A stretch of DNA of 64,000 nucleotides from Halocaridina rubra (GCA_037179515.1 JAXCGZ010007588.1:92501-156500); one strand, 5' to 3'; shown: positions 14,795 through 32,360, numbered from the stretch's first letter. Notes: a model not told the origin generated them from the letters alone. Numbers and translations are program-made.

Positions 14795-15873
14795 TTAATG
14801 AGGCCCCATCCCCTGATCTTCTGTCATTATCTTCTTTATCTCCCCTTTGTCTGGAAGAACTCTGAAATGAAAATTTTTCTTCTGTTCTTCATTTCTTTCC
14901 TCATTTAACCTTCTTGCCTCTTGCAACAAGTTTTTGATCTTTCCCATCTCTTCCTGTGTTCTGTATTGTCTAATGAACACTTCTTTGAATTCTTGAAGGT
15001 CTTTCAGATTTTTTTTCTCAACAATATTTCCCTACATGTTTCCCCTCTCTCAAAGGTTACTTTTGTTGGTCTCGGCTTTCCTTCCCTCGAATATTTACCT
15101 AGTTGGTGTATGTTTACAATATCCTCAGGACCACAAACTACTCCAAGCTTTCTTATCAGGTCTACAACCCTAGCTTTATTTTCTTCAAGTCTCCCCTGCC
15201 ATGTTGGCTCCTGGGACTCGCTTATGCCTGAGATTACCACTGTCTTCTCCTTATCAAGTCCCTGTCTGATGAGTGGGTTTACCCTTTCCATCACAACTTC
15301 TTTCATTTTTTCGATTACTATTTCTTTATAGTCAACTGTTTGTATGTTTTCCAGTGCCACCACCTTTACAGCCTCTTTTAATGCCACATTCCCCTTTAGT
15401 GCATCAGCAAAGGAAGTTTTCATGGCATCATTTTCCATATTCAGCTCCTGGAACTCTTTTCTGAACTGTTAAATGTTTTCCTTAATCTGGACATTCCAAG
15501 CAGCAATCTCGTCTCTCTCAGAAGAGAGCAGTGAACTAACATCTAATTCCTTTAGGTTGTCATTCAGCTGTTTGTTTTTATCTTCTTGTTTAGAAATTCT
15601 AGATTCTAGTTGACTCTTTTCCCCTTCCAGCTTCTTTATTCTTTTTTCTAGTTCCTTTCTCTCCTGCCCTTGTGCTTTATTTGCTTCCCCCAAAGATCTT
15701 ATTTGCTCTGTGAGTGTTTCATTCTCTTTCATTTCTCCATCCATATTCTGAATTTTATCATCAAGGCTTATAACCATTTCCTCTAAATTCTTGATTATCT
15801 GTTTGAGTCTCCTGATGGCTACCCCTCCTACCGACCCATGGATGGGAGAGGTTTGGGACAGAGATGGCTTCAT
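14795..15873 (-). pseudogene. A1 ORF1: coiled-coil RNA-binding protein
   Basis: Begins MKPSLSQTSPIHGSVGG (15873), with a long heptad-rich coiled coil (about residues 20-125: EEANKAQGQERKELEKRIKK). A globular region follows with VVISGISESQEPTWQGRLEE and LGVVCGPEDIVNIHQLGKYS, resembling the RRM-like part of LINE ORF1 proteins. Breaks: GAA to TAA near 15469, and loss of one A in a homopolymer near 15010. The C-terminus overlaps ORF2 and ends at the GATGGGGCCTCATTAAG junction. The role inferred from LINE families is nucleic-acid binding in the RNP. Confidence 0.85.
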
Positions 15874-16790
15874 TTTTATGTTCTCCCTCTCACAGAATAT
15901 AGAAAGAAGACGAGAAAGAGGAAGAAAAAAAAAAGAGAAAAACTTTTAATTAAGCTTCACACCGAATTTTTATATCTCCATATAAGTGCTATTTAGTGAC
16001 TCAGTTTATCTCTTTTCTGGTAACACACATCTTAACTTAAAAACTTGACCATGGTAATTTAAGGATAAAAAGAAAAAGAAAAAAAAATGCAACAAAACAA
16101 AAGTCAAACCTGAAGGAAAAATTCGAACCTGTGTCTGAGGTGGCGCCCACCTGTTTCTGCTATATATTCTTCCTAACTGATAAACTCACTTGCTAACCAA
16201 GGTATGTTATCACAAGATTAGACTTTGCATTTAACTCAATATATATATACAAAATGAAAACAAAATAGTAAAAGAGAAAGCTAAAAGAAAAGCAAAAAAA
16301 AAAAAATGAAAATAAGACAGCTGTACTACTTGGCAACTTAACTCAGTACTGTTGACAGGTGGATATTTTTTTTTTACTTATTCAATTATTTCGTGTATCA
16401 AACTAACTAACAAGTTAATATAAATGGGAAGGATACTGATTTTAACAATATATGGAACCACAGGATCAGGTAAACAGCTTAAGAGCTTTCTCCAGTTTAC
16501 ACAAAAATTTAGGTAATGTGATGTGATGGCTTCACCTCTGGCAACTCTTCTAAATTTCCTTCAAGGCAGAACTGGACGGCAGCTTCTCTCTCCCCTCACG
16601 AAAAATGTTCTCAATTTCTTTTCCTTTAATATTTTGGACAGTCTCGTCATACAACAAATATAAGTTTTGTACTCACAATACTCTGCAGGATTTCAGATTT
16701 AGGGAAATTATGGTAAAGTTTTCCACTAAGCACTTAGTCACTCGAAACAATTAAAAACTTAAGAAGAGCAGTTCCGTGTGTCACTGAACG
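15874..16790 (-). promoter_or_regulatory. A1 5' UTR / presumptive internal promoter region
   Basis: About 0.9 kb of noncoding sequence upstream of ORF1, colinear with 43908-44819 of A8 and partly with 60036-60351 of A13. Conservation across copies marks it as element sequence; LINEs of this kind normally need an internal promoter here. No TATA or DPE element can be assigned by eye. Confidence 0.6.
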
Positions 16791-16816
16791 CGGTGTGTGT
16801 GTGTGTGTGTGTGTAT
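16791..16816. repeat. (GT)n microsatellite between A1 and A2
   Basis: Short GT run joining the 5' end of A1 to the 3' tail of A2. Confidence 0.9.
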
Positions 16817-18310
16817 GTGATTACCTAATTGTGCTTACCTGATTGTGTTTACGGGAAAGAGCCCAAAGCTCGTATCTTCCCGTCTCCTGATCGGTTCCAT
16901 TTTATACTTAGTGATACTTATCATACCTGTCCTTAAAACTATGGATTGAGATAGCATTAACTACCTCCTCGCTTAGCCAATTCCAATTATCAACTACTCC
17001 TACACTGAAAAAGTATTTCCTTACATCCTGCAAAGAAGTTTTCTTACGAAGCTTCAAACTATGACCTCTAGTTCTAGAGCCAGCCATATCAAAATATCCA
17101 TCCCTATCCACTCTATCATAACCATGAAGGAATTTAAAGACTATCACCATATCCCCCCTCACTCTTATAGCTTCGAGTGATGGTAAGTCTAATTCCCTCA
17201 GCCTCTCATCATAACTGAGATTGCGTATTTCTGGCACCAGTTTCGTGGCATGTCTTTGAACTTTTTCAAGCTTAGCTATGTGCTTTTTCAAGTGCGGATT
17301 CCAAAAGGGGGCTGAATATTCAAGTTTTGGCCTCACATAGGTTACATAAATATTTCTGAACATTTCCTTGTCCATGTGCCTGAAGTTTTCTTACGAAGCT
17401 TCAAACTATGACCTCTAGTTCTAGAGCCAGCCATATCAAAATATCCATCCCTATCCACTCTATCATAACCATGAAGGAATTTAAAGACTGTCACCATATC
17501 CCCCCTCACTCTTCTAGCTTCGAGTGATGGTAAGTCTAATTCCCTCAGCCTCTCATCATAACTGAGATTGCGTATTTCTGGCACCAGTTTCGTGGCATGT
17601 CTTTGAACTTTTTCAAGCTAAGCTATGTGCTTTTTCAAGTGCGAATTCCAAAAGGGGGCTGCATATTCGAGTTTTGGCCTCACATAGGTTACATAAATAT
17701 TTCTGAACATTTCCTTGTCCATGTGCCTGAAGGCTACCCTTACATTTGATAAGAATGCATATGCTGCCCTTACTATGCCATTTATATGTATTTCTGGAGA
17801 CAAATCTGCCAGTATGTTTACTCCTAGATCTCTCTCATTTTCTGTCTCTTGAAGTTGTACTCCAGCCACTGAGTAGTCAAGCTTGGGCCTTCTTGCACTT
17901 GTACCCATTCTCATTACCTTACATTTTGAAGTATTGAATTTCATTAGCCACTTTTCTGACCACTCATGCAAATTATTTAGATCCTCCTGAAGTTCTCTAC
18001 CATTGTTCTCGTTTTTTGCTTTCTTCACAATCTTTGCATCATCTGCAAACATATTCATGAATGAATTTACAGACTCTGGTAGGTCATTTACATATACAAG
18101 GAACAAAAATGGCCCTAAAACTGAACCCTGTGGAACTCCACTACTAACTCTTCTCCATTCAGACACTGAGTGTCCTACTCTAACCCTCTGTTCCCTTCCT
18201 TCTAAGTAAGTTTTTATCCATTCCAAAACATTTCCACCTATTCTAGGCATTGATTGCAGCTTCCTAAGTCTCCCATGTGGAACAGTGTCAAATGCTTTCT
18301 GAAAGTCTAG
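16817..18310 (-). pseudogene. A2: 5'-truncated CR1-like LINE with internal duplication
   Basis: Minus-strand 3' half of ORF2. It starts at the AATTAGGTAATCAC-type tail, covers the C-terminal domain and reverse transcriptase back to AFDTVPHG (about 18300), then stops abruptly where plus-strand A3 begins. RT motifs VPQGSVLGPFLF and FADDAK are intact in the open frame 17618-18250. A 347-bp tandem duplication lies inside the C-terminal region. Confidence 0.88.
17035..17731. repeat. 347-bp tandem duplication within A2
   Basis: GAAGTTTTCTTACGAAGCTT occurs at 17035 and again at 17382. Each copy runs to GTGCCTGAAG. The junction shares GAAG at both ends, consistent with microhomology-mediated duplication after insertion. 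Confidence 0.88.
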
Positions 18311-20189
18311 GCCTGATAAGAAAGCTTGGAGTAGTATGTGGTCCTGAGGATATTGTAAACATACACCAACTAGGTAAATATTCGAGGGAATATTTACACA
18401 GCTTTATCAGAGGAAAACTGAAGGTAATAGAACAGGTTTTAAGGCTAAAGAGAGTGGATGGAAGCATCACTGAGACGGATGAAGAGATCTGCAAAGAATT
18501 GAACAAGGAGTTTCAGTCAGTATTTATTGTAGAAAATACCCCACCCCCTCAGATTGCAGTGATAGAAGCTCAAGGGCCGGTATTATAGAACATCAACCTT
18601 ACAGCCACAGAGGTATGCAAAGCGCTGATGGATTTAGATGTTCATAAAGCTACAGGTCCTGATGACATATCCCCTCATGTGCTTAAAAAATGCGCAAACT
18701 CAGTATCAGTGGCACTAAGTATCATATTTAAAAAGTCACTGGAGTCAGGGGAGATTCCAAGATGCTGGAAATAAGCAAATGTGATACCTATCTTCAAAAA
18801 GGGAAGGAGGGATACGGCTCTGAACTATAGACCAGTTTCCTTGACCAGTATAGTTTGCAAAGTTATGGAGAAACTACTAAGGAAACATATCTCTCTTCAC
18901 TTGGAATCCTTCAACTTTTTGTCATTGAGGCAACATGGCTTCAGAGAAGGTAGATCAACAGTAACAAACTTATAAGAATTTTATGATGAGGTAAGCCAAA
19001 TCTTACAGGAAAGAGAGGGCTGGGCAGATTGCATATTCCTAGACTTCCAGAAAGCGTTTGACACTGTTCCACATGGAAGACTTATTAGGAAGCTGCAATC
19101 AATGGCTAGAATAGGTGGAAATGTTTTAGAATGGATAAAAGCTTACTTAGAAGGAAGGGAACAGTGGGTTAGAGTAAGACACTCAGTGTCTGAATGGAGA
19201 AGAGTTAGTAGTGGATTTCCACAGGGTTCAGTTTTAGGGCCACTTTTGTTCCTTGTATATGTAAATGACCTACCAGAGTCTGTAAATTCATTCATGAATA
19301 TGTTTGCAGATGATGCAAAGATTGTGAAGAAAGTAAAAAACGAGAACAATGGTAGAGAACTTCAGGAGGATCTAAATAATTTGCATGAGTGGTCAGAAAA
19401 GTGGCTAATGAAATTCAGTACTTCAAAATGTAAGGTAATGAGAATGGGTACAAGTGCAAGAAGGCCCAAGCTTGACTACTCGGTGGCTGGAGTACAACTT
19501 CAAGAGACAGAAAATGAGAGAGATCTAGGAGTAAACAGACTGGCAAATTTGTCTCCAGAAATACATATAAATGGCATAGTAAGGGCAGCATATGCATTCT
19601 TATCAAATGTAAGGGTAACCTTCAGGCACATGGACAAGGAAATGTTCAGAAATATTTATGTAACCTATGTGATGCCAAATCTCGAATATGCAGCCCCCTT
19701 TTGGAATCCGCACTTGAAAAAGCACATAGCTAAGCTTGAAAAAGTTCAAAGACATGCCACGAAACTGGTGCCAGAAATACGCAATCTCAGTTATGATGAG
19801 AGGCTGAGGGAATTAGACTTACCATCACACGAAGCTAGAAGAGTGAGGGGGGATATGGTGACAGTCTTTAAATTCCTTTATGGTTATGATAGAGTGGATA
19901 GGGATGGATATTTTGATATGGCTGGCTCTAGAACTAGAGGTCATAGTTTGAAGCTTCGTAAGAAAACTTCTTTACAGGATGTAAGGAAATACTTTTTCAG
20001 TGTAAGAGTAGTTGATAATTGGAATTGGCTAAGCGAGGAGGTAGTTAATGCTATCTCAATCCATAGTTTTAAGGACAGGTATGATAAGTATCACTAAGTA
20101 TAAAATGGAACCTCTCAGGAGACGGGAAGATACGAGCTTTGGGCTCTTTCCCGTAAACACAATTAGGTAATCACAATTAGGTAATCACA
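18311..20189 (+). pseudogene. A3: rearranged CR1-like LINE, ORF1 piece fused to ORF2
   Basis: Plus strand, head to head with A2. It opens with 18312-18388, an ORF1 segment (LIRKLGVVCGPEDIVNIHQ), joined in frame to ORF2 from HSFIRGKLKV. About 1.4 kb of element sequence is missing between them. In-frame stops fall near 18585, 18774 and 18975. From 19102 to 20097 the frame is open through FADDAK to the normal C-terminus KDRYDKYH. It ends with two AATTAGGTAATCAC tails followed by (TA)n. Confidence 0.88.
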
Positions 20190-20192
20190 TAC

Positions 20193-24850
<4,658 letters not shown>

Positions 24851-24929
24851 ATTGTGTTTGTGTGTTTTTTCCCAATATTTTTTGTCTCTGTTTGGGGTAT
24901 TACTTTATTATTATTATTATTATTTTTAA
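24851..24929 (+). other. Penelope-like 3' UTR remnant and (TTA)n
   Basis: T-rich sequence after the P2 stop, ending in a TTA run into which SINE S1 is inserted. Confidence 0.4.
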
Positions 24930-25124
24930 TGTAGTCACTGTGGCTCAAGCGGTAGCGTCCGCTACTCTGAGGCATCAGGTCGAGGGTTCGCGCCCCGTCA
25001 CGGTCTGAAGTTAACAAGGGCATGCACTCAGGGTAATGACTGCATCTGCCAAAAGAAGTCCTTTGCAAGAAGGCAACCGTCCTAGCCCTTGGTAGAAAAG
25101 GGAGTCCGTGACGTAAAACCGAAA
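24930..25124 (+). mobile_element. S1: tRNA-derived SINE
   Basis: Head with an RNA polymerase III A box (TGGCTCAAGCGGTAGCG, 24941-24957) and B box (GGTTCGCGCCCC, 24985-24996), then a shared body (GGGCATGCACTCAGGGTAA, CTTTGCAAGAAGGCAACCG, GGGAGTCCGTGACGTAAAAC). About 195 bp. Inserted between TTA-type simple repeats. Same family as S2 and S3. The anticodon arm is too degenerate to name the parental tRNA. Confidence 0.88.
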
Positions 25125-25370
25125 CATTATTATTATTTTTTCATTATTGTTGCTATTGTTTTTTTTGTTATCATTTATATTATTATTGTACTTCTTGTTA
25201 TGGTTGTTACTATTGTTAGCATATCTGGTATTATTATTATTATTAAGACTATTGATTTTGTTATTTGTATTATTGCTGTATTAGTCTCATTTTTCGCAAT
25301 ATTTTTATTTTTCAGTTTTGTTCATAATCTTACACACTTTTTATTTTTATATGCACTCGTGTAATTACCT
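25125..25370. other. TTA-rich low-complexity spacer
   Basis: Interrupted ATT/TTG repeats. A 91-residue open frame here is a hydrophobic low-complexity artefact. Confidence 0.7.
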
Positions 25371-27146
25371 AAATGTAATTACCTAATTGTGTTTATGGAA
25401 AAGAGCCCAAAGTTCGTAACTTCCCATCTCCTGATCGGTCCCATTTTGTACTAAGTGATACTTATCATACTTATCCTTAAAACTATGGATTGAGTTAGCA
25501 TTAACTACCTCTTCGCTTAGCAAATTCCAATTAACAACTACTCTTACCCTAAAAAAGTACTTCCTTACATCTTGCAAAGAAGTTTTCTTACGAAGCTTCA
25601 AACTATGACCTCTAGTTCTAGTGTCAGCCATATCAAAATATCGATCCCTACCCACTCTGTCATAACAGTGAAGGAATTCAAAGCCTGTCACCATATCCCC
25701 CTTCAATCTTTTAGCTTCGAGTGATGGTAAGTCTAATTCCCTCAGCCTCTCATCATAACTGAGATTGCGTATTTCTGGCACCAGTTTCGTGACATGTCTT
25801 TGAACTTTTTCCAGCTCAACTCCATGCTTTTTCAAGTGCGGATTCCAAAAGGGTGCTGCATATTCAAGTTTTGGCCTTACATAAGTTACATAAATAGTTT
25901 TGAATATTTCCTTGTCCATATGCCTGAAGGCTTCCCTTACATTTGCTGAGAAAGCATATGCTGCCCTGCTATGCCGTTTATATGCATTTCTGGAGACAAA
26001 TCGGCCTGTGTGTTTACTCCTAGATTTCTATCATTTTCTGTCTCTTGAAGTTGTACTCCTGCAGCCGAATAGTCAAACTTGGGCCTTCTTGCACTTGTAC
26101 CCATTCTCATTACCTTACATTCTGAAGTATTGAATTTCATTAGCCACTTTTCTGACCATTTATGCTGACTATTTATATCTTCCTGATGTTTTCTACCATT
26201 GTTCTTGTATCTTCCTTTATGACAGTCTTTACATCATTTGCAAAAATATTCATAAATGAATTTACAGACTCTGGTAGATCATTTACATACACAAGGAACA
26301 AAAGTGGCCCTAAACTGAACCCTGTGGAACTCCACTATTAACTCTTCTCCATTCAGACACTGAGTGTCTTACTCTAACCCTCTGTTCCCGTCCTTCTAAA
26401 TATGTTTTTATCCATTTCAAGACATTTTCACCTATTCTTGCAGCTTTTTAATAAGTCTCCTGTGTGGGACAGTGTCAACTGTTTTCTGGAAGTCTAGGAA
26501 TATGCAATCTGCCCAGCCCTCTCTTTCCTGTAAGATTTGGCTTATCTCATCATAAAATTCTAATAAGTTTGTTATTGTTGATCTACCTTCTCTGAAGCCA
26601 TGTTGTCTCACTAACTAACAGTTGAAGGATTCCAAGTGAAGAGAGATATGTTTCCTTAGTAGTTTCTCCAAAACTTTTAAAACAATGCTGGTCAAGGAAA
26701 CAGGTTTATAGTTTAGAGCCGTATCCGTCCTGCCCTCTTTGAAGATAGGTATCATGTTTGCTTGTTTCCAGCATTTTGGAATTTCCCCTGACTCCAGAGA
26801 CTTTTTAAATATGATACTTAGTGGCGCTGATATTAAATTTGTTCATTTTTTTAAGTGCATGAGGGGATATATCATCAGGACCTGTAACTTTATGGACATT
26901 TAACTCCAACAGCGCTTTGCATACTTTTCTGGCTGAAATAATGATGTTTTCTAATACCGGCCCATGAGCAATCTGGGTGTGGGGTATTTTCTACTGTAAA
27001 TACTGACTGAATCTCCTTGTTCAGTTCTTTGCAGATCTCTTCATCCGTCTCATTGATGCTTCCATCGGCTTTCTTAAGCTTAATAACCTGTTCTTTTACC
27101 TTCAGTTTTCCTCTGATAAAGCTGTGGAAAAGTTTGGGAATTTCTG
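25371..27146 (-). pseudogene. A4: old 5'-truncated CR1-like LINE
   Basis: 3' tail at 25371 next to CACTCGTG. The C-terminal ORF2 region is open at 25383-25919 (EYAAPFWNPHLKKH, ARTRGHSLKLRKKTS-like). The reverse transcriptase back to HSFIRGKLKVKEQV (about 27100) is recognisable but carries many frameshifts. Examples: the catalytic FADDA region near 26225-26250 is garbled, and the end of the RT near 26440 has lost several codons. It is clearly more diverged than A1, A3 or A8. Confidence 0.88.
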
Positions 27147-27501
27147 ATGGGCCTTTCATAGTTTGTGGGGAATTTTTGGGGGAGGACGTGTACGCATTGA
27201 GCTCCCTATAATATTGCGTTTATCAAGTGACAGAGTTTAAATTCACAGCTATAAAATTAACGACAGCATACTGAAATATAAATCTTCAAATTTAAGTCAG
27301 AGTGATTATTACAACTTTAGTGTTTAAAAAGATACAAAGAAAATTCACTATAATCTTATAACATATCAGAAACCGTTGAGAGTGTCTCTCCCAGTGTTAC
27401 CGATTTCAACCACAACCTCTTGCGACCGACCTAAAAAGGACCTTTCTTAGGTGAACCTGCAGTTCCCCTCATACCACAGTTCCCCTCTCATTCACACCAG
27501 A
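27147..27501 (+). other. Probable 5' UTR of LINE B
   Basis: Noncoding interval between truncated A4 and the ORF1 start of LINE B. The exact 5' end of B is not visible without a second full copy. No other signal seen. Confidence 0.4.
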
Positions 27502-28945
27502 ATGTCCTCATCGGAAAAAGTTGACCTTTATGACCTTCCGTGTGTAAATACTGATAATTTTCCTGAAGTGTTTATATCATCTCTGGACAGAATATTCGTA
27601 TATTCACGTGAGGACATCAGAAGGGAATTGGAAAAAATAAAAAAAGTCACTCTGTCTAAAACAAGGCAACTATTGCTTTCAAAGGAAGTGGAACTCTTTC
27701 CACAACTCAGTGGTAAACACATTATAAAAAAGCGAGTAAAAAAATATAATTACAAATATAATCACTTTTAGTGCAAGTGTCCTGAATATCTCAATGAATG
27801 GTGTACTTGACAAACTCTTTCAATGTCAAACTTCGGTTGTAAAATCCATCGAGTCTGAAAAAACACACGACCTAAGAAACCTACATCGAATGATAGAAAG
27901 TCTTGCAGATAAGGTGAGAATTTTGGAAGCAGATGCTGAAAAGGTGAAAGCCTTACAACACAAGGTGGGTTTGCTAGAATCTGACATTGTCCTACTTAAA
28001 AGAGATAATTCTATGTTGAAACTGCTATTAGAAACATCTCCACCCCTCAATTCAGTGCTGTCACCTAACAACGATGAAGTCCCTTCTATTAACAACCCTC
28101 AGGTTTAGCAAACTAGGTTTTCTGTCTCTACTCACAATTCCTTCAGTGCATTGAAAGACGAATGTGACAGTGGTAGTGAAGAAGAGGTAGATCCAGATAA
28201 AAGTGATAGTCAACTTGACTACCTGAATACACCATCTAGCATAAATAATCAAATCAGTAACAGGTTACAAAATAGTGATGAAACAACAGCGTCCTTCCCC
28301 ACTACTCCTAACAACACAACAACAGGCACTAACCAGAACAAGATTCTTCCCAGCACAAATAACCAACCTGGTGAAGAGTTTCAAAACAGCGAAGAAGATA
28401 TAGAGCCCATCTCCACTACTCCTAACAACACAGCAACTACCACTAACCAGGACAACCAAATTACACCCTCCAGCACAAATAACCAACCCAGCAATAGGCT
28501 GCAAAACAATGAAGAAAACAGAAAAGACATAATAGCAGCGGTCTCTATTCTAAACATTCCATCGAAGTCCTCTACCCCACAGCCACAGTTGCCCAATAAT
28601 GCAAGTGCAAGGGTTACAGCTCAAATATATATTCACATTCCTGGCAACCCCTTTGAGAGAGAGATACGTAATATATTGACAAATAAAGGCATTCCTTCTG
28701 AAGGAGTCTTGATTAAGGAGCTTTCTCGCAAACCAAATTTGGTTTCCTTTGCAATAACGATATCGAAAGGATTTGAATATGTGCCTTACAAACTGAATCA
28801 ATGGCCTACAGGCACAATTGTCCAACCATTTCACGGGGGCAAACAATGGACACAACCTGGGTATTCTACAAAATATCCCAAACTACAGTCATACCAAAAT
28901 AAACAGCAAAGAGCAAATGAAACAATCCCCTATACGCGAGACTAA
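27502..28945 (+). pseudogene. LINE B ORF1
   Basis: Starts at ATG 27502 (MSSSEKVDLYDLPC). A frameshift near 27765 moves it to the frame that continues to 28945, with a TAG at 28106-28108. Coiled-coil segment about 27850-28060 (LADKVRILEADAEKVKALQ). An Asn/Thr/Pro-rich low-complexity linker contains three related repeats (TTPNNT...NQ...NNQP, 28290-28500). The C-terminal globular domain begins AQIYIHIPGNPFEREIRN and ends with PTGTIVQPFHGGKQW, resembling the RRM/C-terminal domain of LINE ORF1 proteins. It overlaps ORF2 by about 130 nt. Confidence 0.78.
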
Positions 28946-31900
28946 AGAAAGAGACACGATACAAACCTCTCTTATCGCTGTCCACGCACAAGAGACTTCT
29001 CCTGGAGTGATGGCTCTTACAACCCTAGACACTCACCTAGGCATACAAACTTTGGGAAGGCCCGACCATACCATGGCACGTACTCAAGCCAGCGTTACCC
29101 ATCCAACGGCAGGTACTGACACCAGGATCCATGGGCTAACCCCAGAACACACTACAATGATGAATTCCCAGCAGAATTACACAGTCGAAACAAGTCATGG
29201 ACTAACCCAAGAACAAACTACAACTATGACTATGGATACCACCCTAATGAAACATGGTAAGAATGTAACATTAGTACATGTGAACGCTCAGTCTCTGCTT
29301 GCTCATTTTGAGGAAATAATAATGCTAACGAAAGACTACAACATAGACATCCTCTGTGTAAGTGAAACTTGGCTTCCTCCTACCACTGAAATTAAATATG
29401 TGAATTTCCCAGAGTTTAAAATATTTCGCAATGACCATGGCCGAGGGGGTGGGGTCTGTATTTATTTTAGAAATTATCTTAGTGCATCAGAAATAACCAC
29501 AGGTTTAGAAAAAACTGAGGAGCTCGAAGATTTATGGATCACTGTGCAGTATAAGAAACTTCCATCTTTCATTGTAGGGTGTGTTTACCGTCACCCTAAA
29601 GCACCTACCAGTTCATTCAGTCATCTGCTAGAAACATTCAGAAATATCTGTGTGCACCATAAACCCATATACATACTTGGTGACTTTAATGATGACTTGC
29701 TCTCAGCAGATAACAAAATGAAAAGGGTGATCAACACAGTGCATTTAACACAAATAGTGACAAAACCGACCTGCATAACCCCTAATTCTAGGACTCTTAT
29801 AGATCTGATGATAACAAATAAAGTGGAAAGTATACCCTGTTGGGACGTAATTCCCTGCCCAATTGCAGACCACGAGCTGAACATTGCTATGCTAAACATA
29901 AACAAGCCCAAAAGGAAGCCTCTCTTCAAGACATTCCGGTGTCTAACAAATACTCCCCTGATATCTTTTGTGAAACATTAATCAACAACACAAATGTACT
30001 TAACAGAATTAAATACACAGAGAATGTCGATTTGCAGGTTGAGATTCTAACAAAAGTTTTCCTTGAATGCTTAGATAGTTATGCATCCATTGTAACAAGA
30101 AAAATAACCCGCCCCTCAGCCCCCTGGCTAACTAATGACATCAAAGAGGCAATGCAAATCAGAAATCAAATACAAAAAGAGCTAAAAATGAATAGATATA
30201 ATATGACTCTCCGAGAACGTTATAAAACAGAAACGAATCATATCAGATCTCTCATCAATGTAAGTTAAAAAGACTTTTACATAAAACAATTTAATGACTC
30301 TAGACATGATACAGCAGCAACATGGAAAGTGATAAGAAGCATGATACCAAATGAAAAGAGTACCTCAGAAAGTTATGGAAATACTACAGAGTTGAAAGAC
30401 AAAGCGGAAAACTTTAATAACTATTTTGCTAACTTTGGCAAAAACACATATGAAAAAACTCAAGAAAACATCAACTCAGTGAATATGAGTAATTGCTTAA
30501 ATGACAATTCTTTCAATGTAAACACAAGAGAGTACTTCAAGATAAACCCTATCGATTGTGCTACCCTAATTCTTACCATAAAGAGCCTAAGAAACTCTGG
30601 CTCTTATGGTTCAGATGGTATACCATTTCAGTTCATCAAAGATGCTCTACCCATGATTGCATCCTATATTCTAACTATTATGAACTCTTCCATTGTTACT
30701 AAAAAGTTTCCTGACTCCTGGAAAATATCACATGTAATACCTCTGCATAAAAAGGGGGACAGAGATGTGACAAACTATCGTCCCAATTCCCTGCTACCCA
30801 TTTTCTCTAAAATATTAGAAAAAATTGTTGCATGCCAACTATGTCATATTTAGAGTCAAATAGACTGTTATCTATTAACCAACATGGTGTCAGACCGAAA
30901 CTCTCGACGGAAGCTGCACTGCTCAAAGTTATGAATAGTATCTACAATAATATAGATATGAAAAAAATATCTCTGCTTGTATTATTGGACTTATCAAAAG
31001 CCTTCGACAGTGTAAACCATGAAATTCTTTTAAGTAAATGTACTCACTTAAATATTGATCCGAGCTGGTTTAGCGAATATATAATCGTAAACAGTCTATA
31101 CGTCTTAAAAACATTATCTCTGTGCCAAAAAATGTATCATTTGGTGTTCCACAGGGATCAGTACTTGGTCCTATCCTCTTCTCCATTTACGTAAATGATC
31201 TATCTTCTTTCATTTATGACTGTCTAGTCGTACAATATGCAGATGACACTCAGCTACTCCTTAGTGGTGATATTAATAATCTCCCAGAGCTAACTTTAAG
31301 AGCAGAAAACACTCTGTCAAAAATTAAAACCTATTTCCAAGAAATTGGGCTGTTAATTAACGAAAGTAAAACACATTGCATGTTTACTGGTTCAAGGTTC
31401 CATATAGCACAAATTCTAGAAAACACAACAATTAATTTTTGCGACAATATTATCACACCTAGCAAAACAGTCAAAAACCTAGGAATTCACTTTGATAACC
31501 ACATGTTGTTTGATTCCCACATAGATAAAGTATGCAAAAAGGTTACAGGAACATTAATGTACTTATCACATATAAAAGACAATTTTGAGACTACCACTCG
31601 AATAACTGTTGTTGAATCTCTAGCCCTAAGTCACATCAATTACTTTACAACTGTTTGGGGAGCTACCACTAAGACTCAGATAAACAGAATACAGAAGCTT
31701 ATTAAATTTGCAGCTCGAGTTGCCCTGGGAGGAATAAGAAAATATGACCACATCACACCAGCTCTCAATAAACTTGGGTGGCTGCGGGCAGAAAACAAGG
31801 TCGCTTATGCTATTTATGTTTTTATATTCAAAATTTTGGACCATCATTATCCTAGCTGGCTATTTGATTTAAAAACAGTCAGGGATATAAGGGGAACCAA

Positions 31901-32072
31901 TACAAGACAGAGCAGTGAGCTCTTTATTCACAGAACAAACACAGAAGCAGGTTCAAAGGTGATCACTATCAAAGGGCCAACACTCTGGAATAATATTCCA
32001 GAGCATCTTAAAAATGCATCCTCCTTCAGCTCTTTCAGAGGCAAACTATATAGTTTTCTTTTGGACAAATAG
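28818..32072 (+). pseudogene. LINE B ORF2: endonuclease-reverse transcriptase (CR1/L2-like)
   Basis: EEP domain 29265-29930: VNAQSLLAHFEEI, CVSETWLPP, GRGGGVCIYF, VYRHPKAP, LGDFNDDLL, ADHELNIAML. The frame breaks near 29930, at a stop (30266-30268) and near 30830 and 31080. RT: SWKISHVIPLHKKGDRDVTN, INQHGVRPKLSTEAAL, LLDLSKAFDSVNHE (30985-31025), VPQGSVLGPILFSIYVNDL (31146-31200), YADDTQLLL (31237-31263). The C-terminal part is open to 32072 (KGPTLWNNIPEHLKNASSF), typical of the CR1/L2/Crack group. Three frameshifts plus one stop, so inactive. Confidence 0.88.
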
Positions 32073-32360
32073 TTGCTGCTCATTAAGAACTAACTATTCT
32101 CATTGTAAGGAAAACATATATGGAAATGTTGCCGATAATAACGATCCTGTATCTAGTGTCATTCTTACTACTTTAGTATTAACATTATTGTTAACAGTTT
32201 TATTACAGCATTATTATTTTCTATGAAAGCTACATTTAATTTAACTATATGTATTACCCTCTTATTTATTAGTTTAATTACATGTCTACTTATAAGTTAC
32301 TATTATTGTTGAATAACCATTGTACAAAATGGAAGTAAATGTTTGTTTGTTTGTTTGTTT
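32073..32360 (+). repeat. LINE B 3' UTR and (GTTT)n tail
   Basis: Noncoding AT-rich sequence ending GGAAGTAAATGTTTG and a GTTT run (32338-32360), the microsatellite-like tail expected for this LINE group. Confidence 0.75.

Larger units (their letters stand above)
11881..16790 (-). mobile_element. A1: near full-length CR1-like LINE
   Basis: Minus-strand element of about 4.9 kb. The 3' end carries two copies of the AATTAGGTAATCAC tail against TG/TA sequence (11881). ORF2 spans 11973-14792, ORF1 14795-15873 and the 5' UTR 15874-16790. It is colinear with A8, which fixes both ends. The 5' end joins a (GT)n run leading straight into the 3' tail of A2. Confidence 0.92.
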
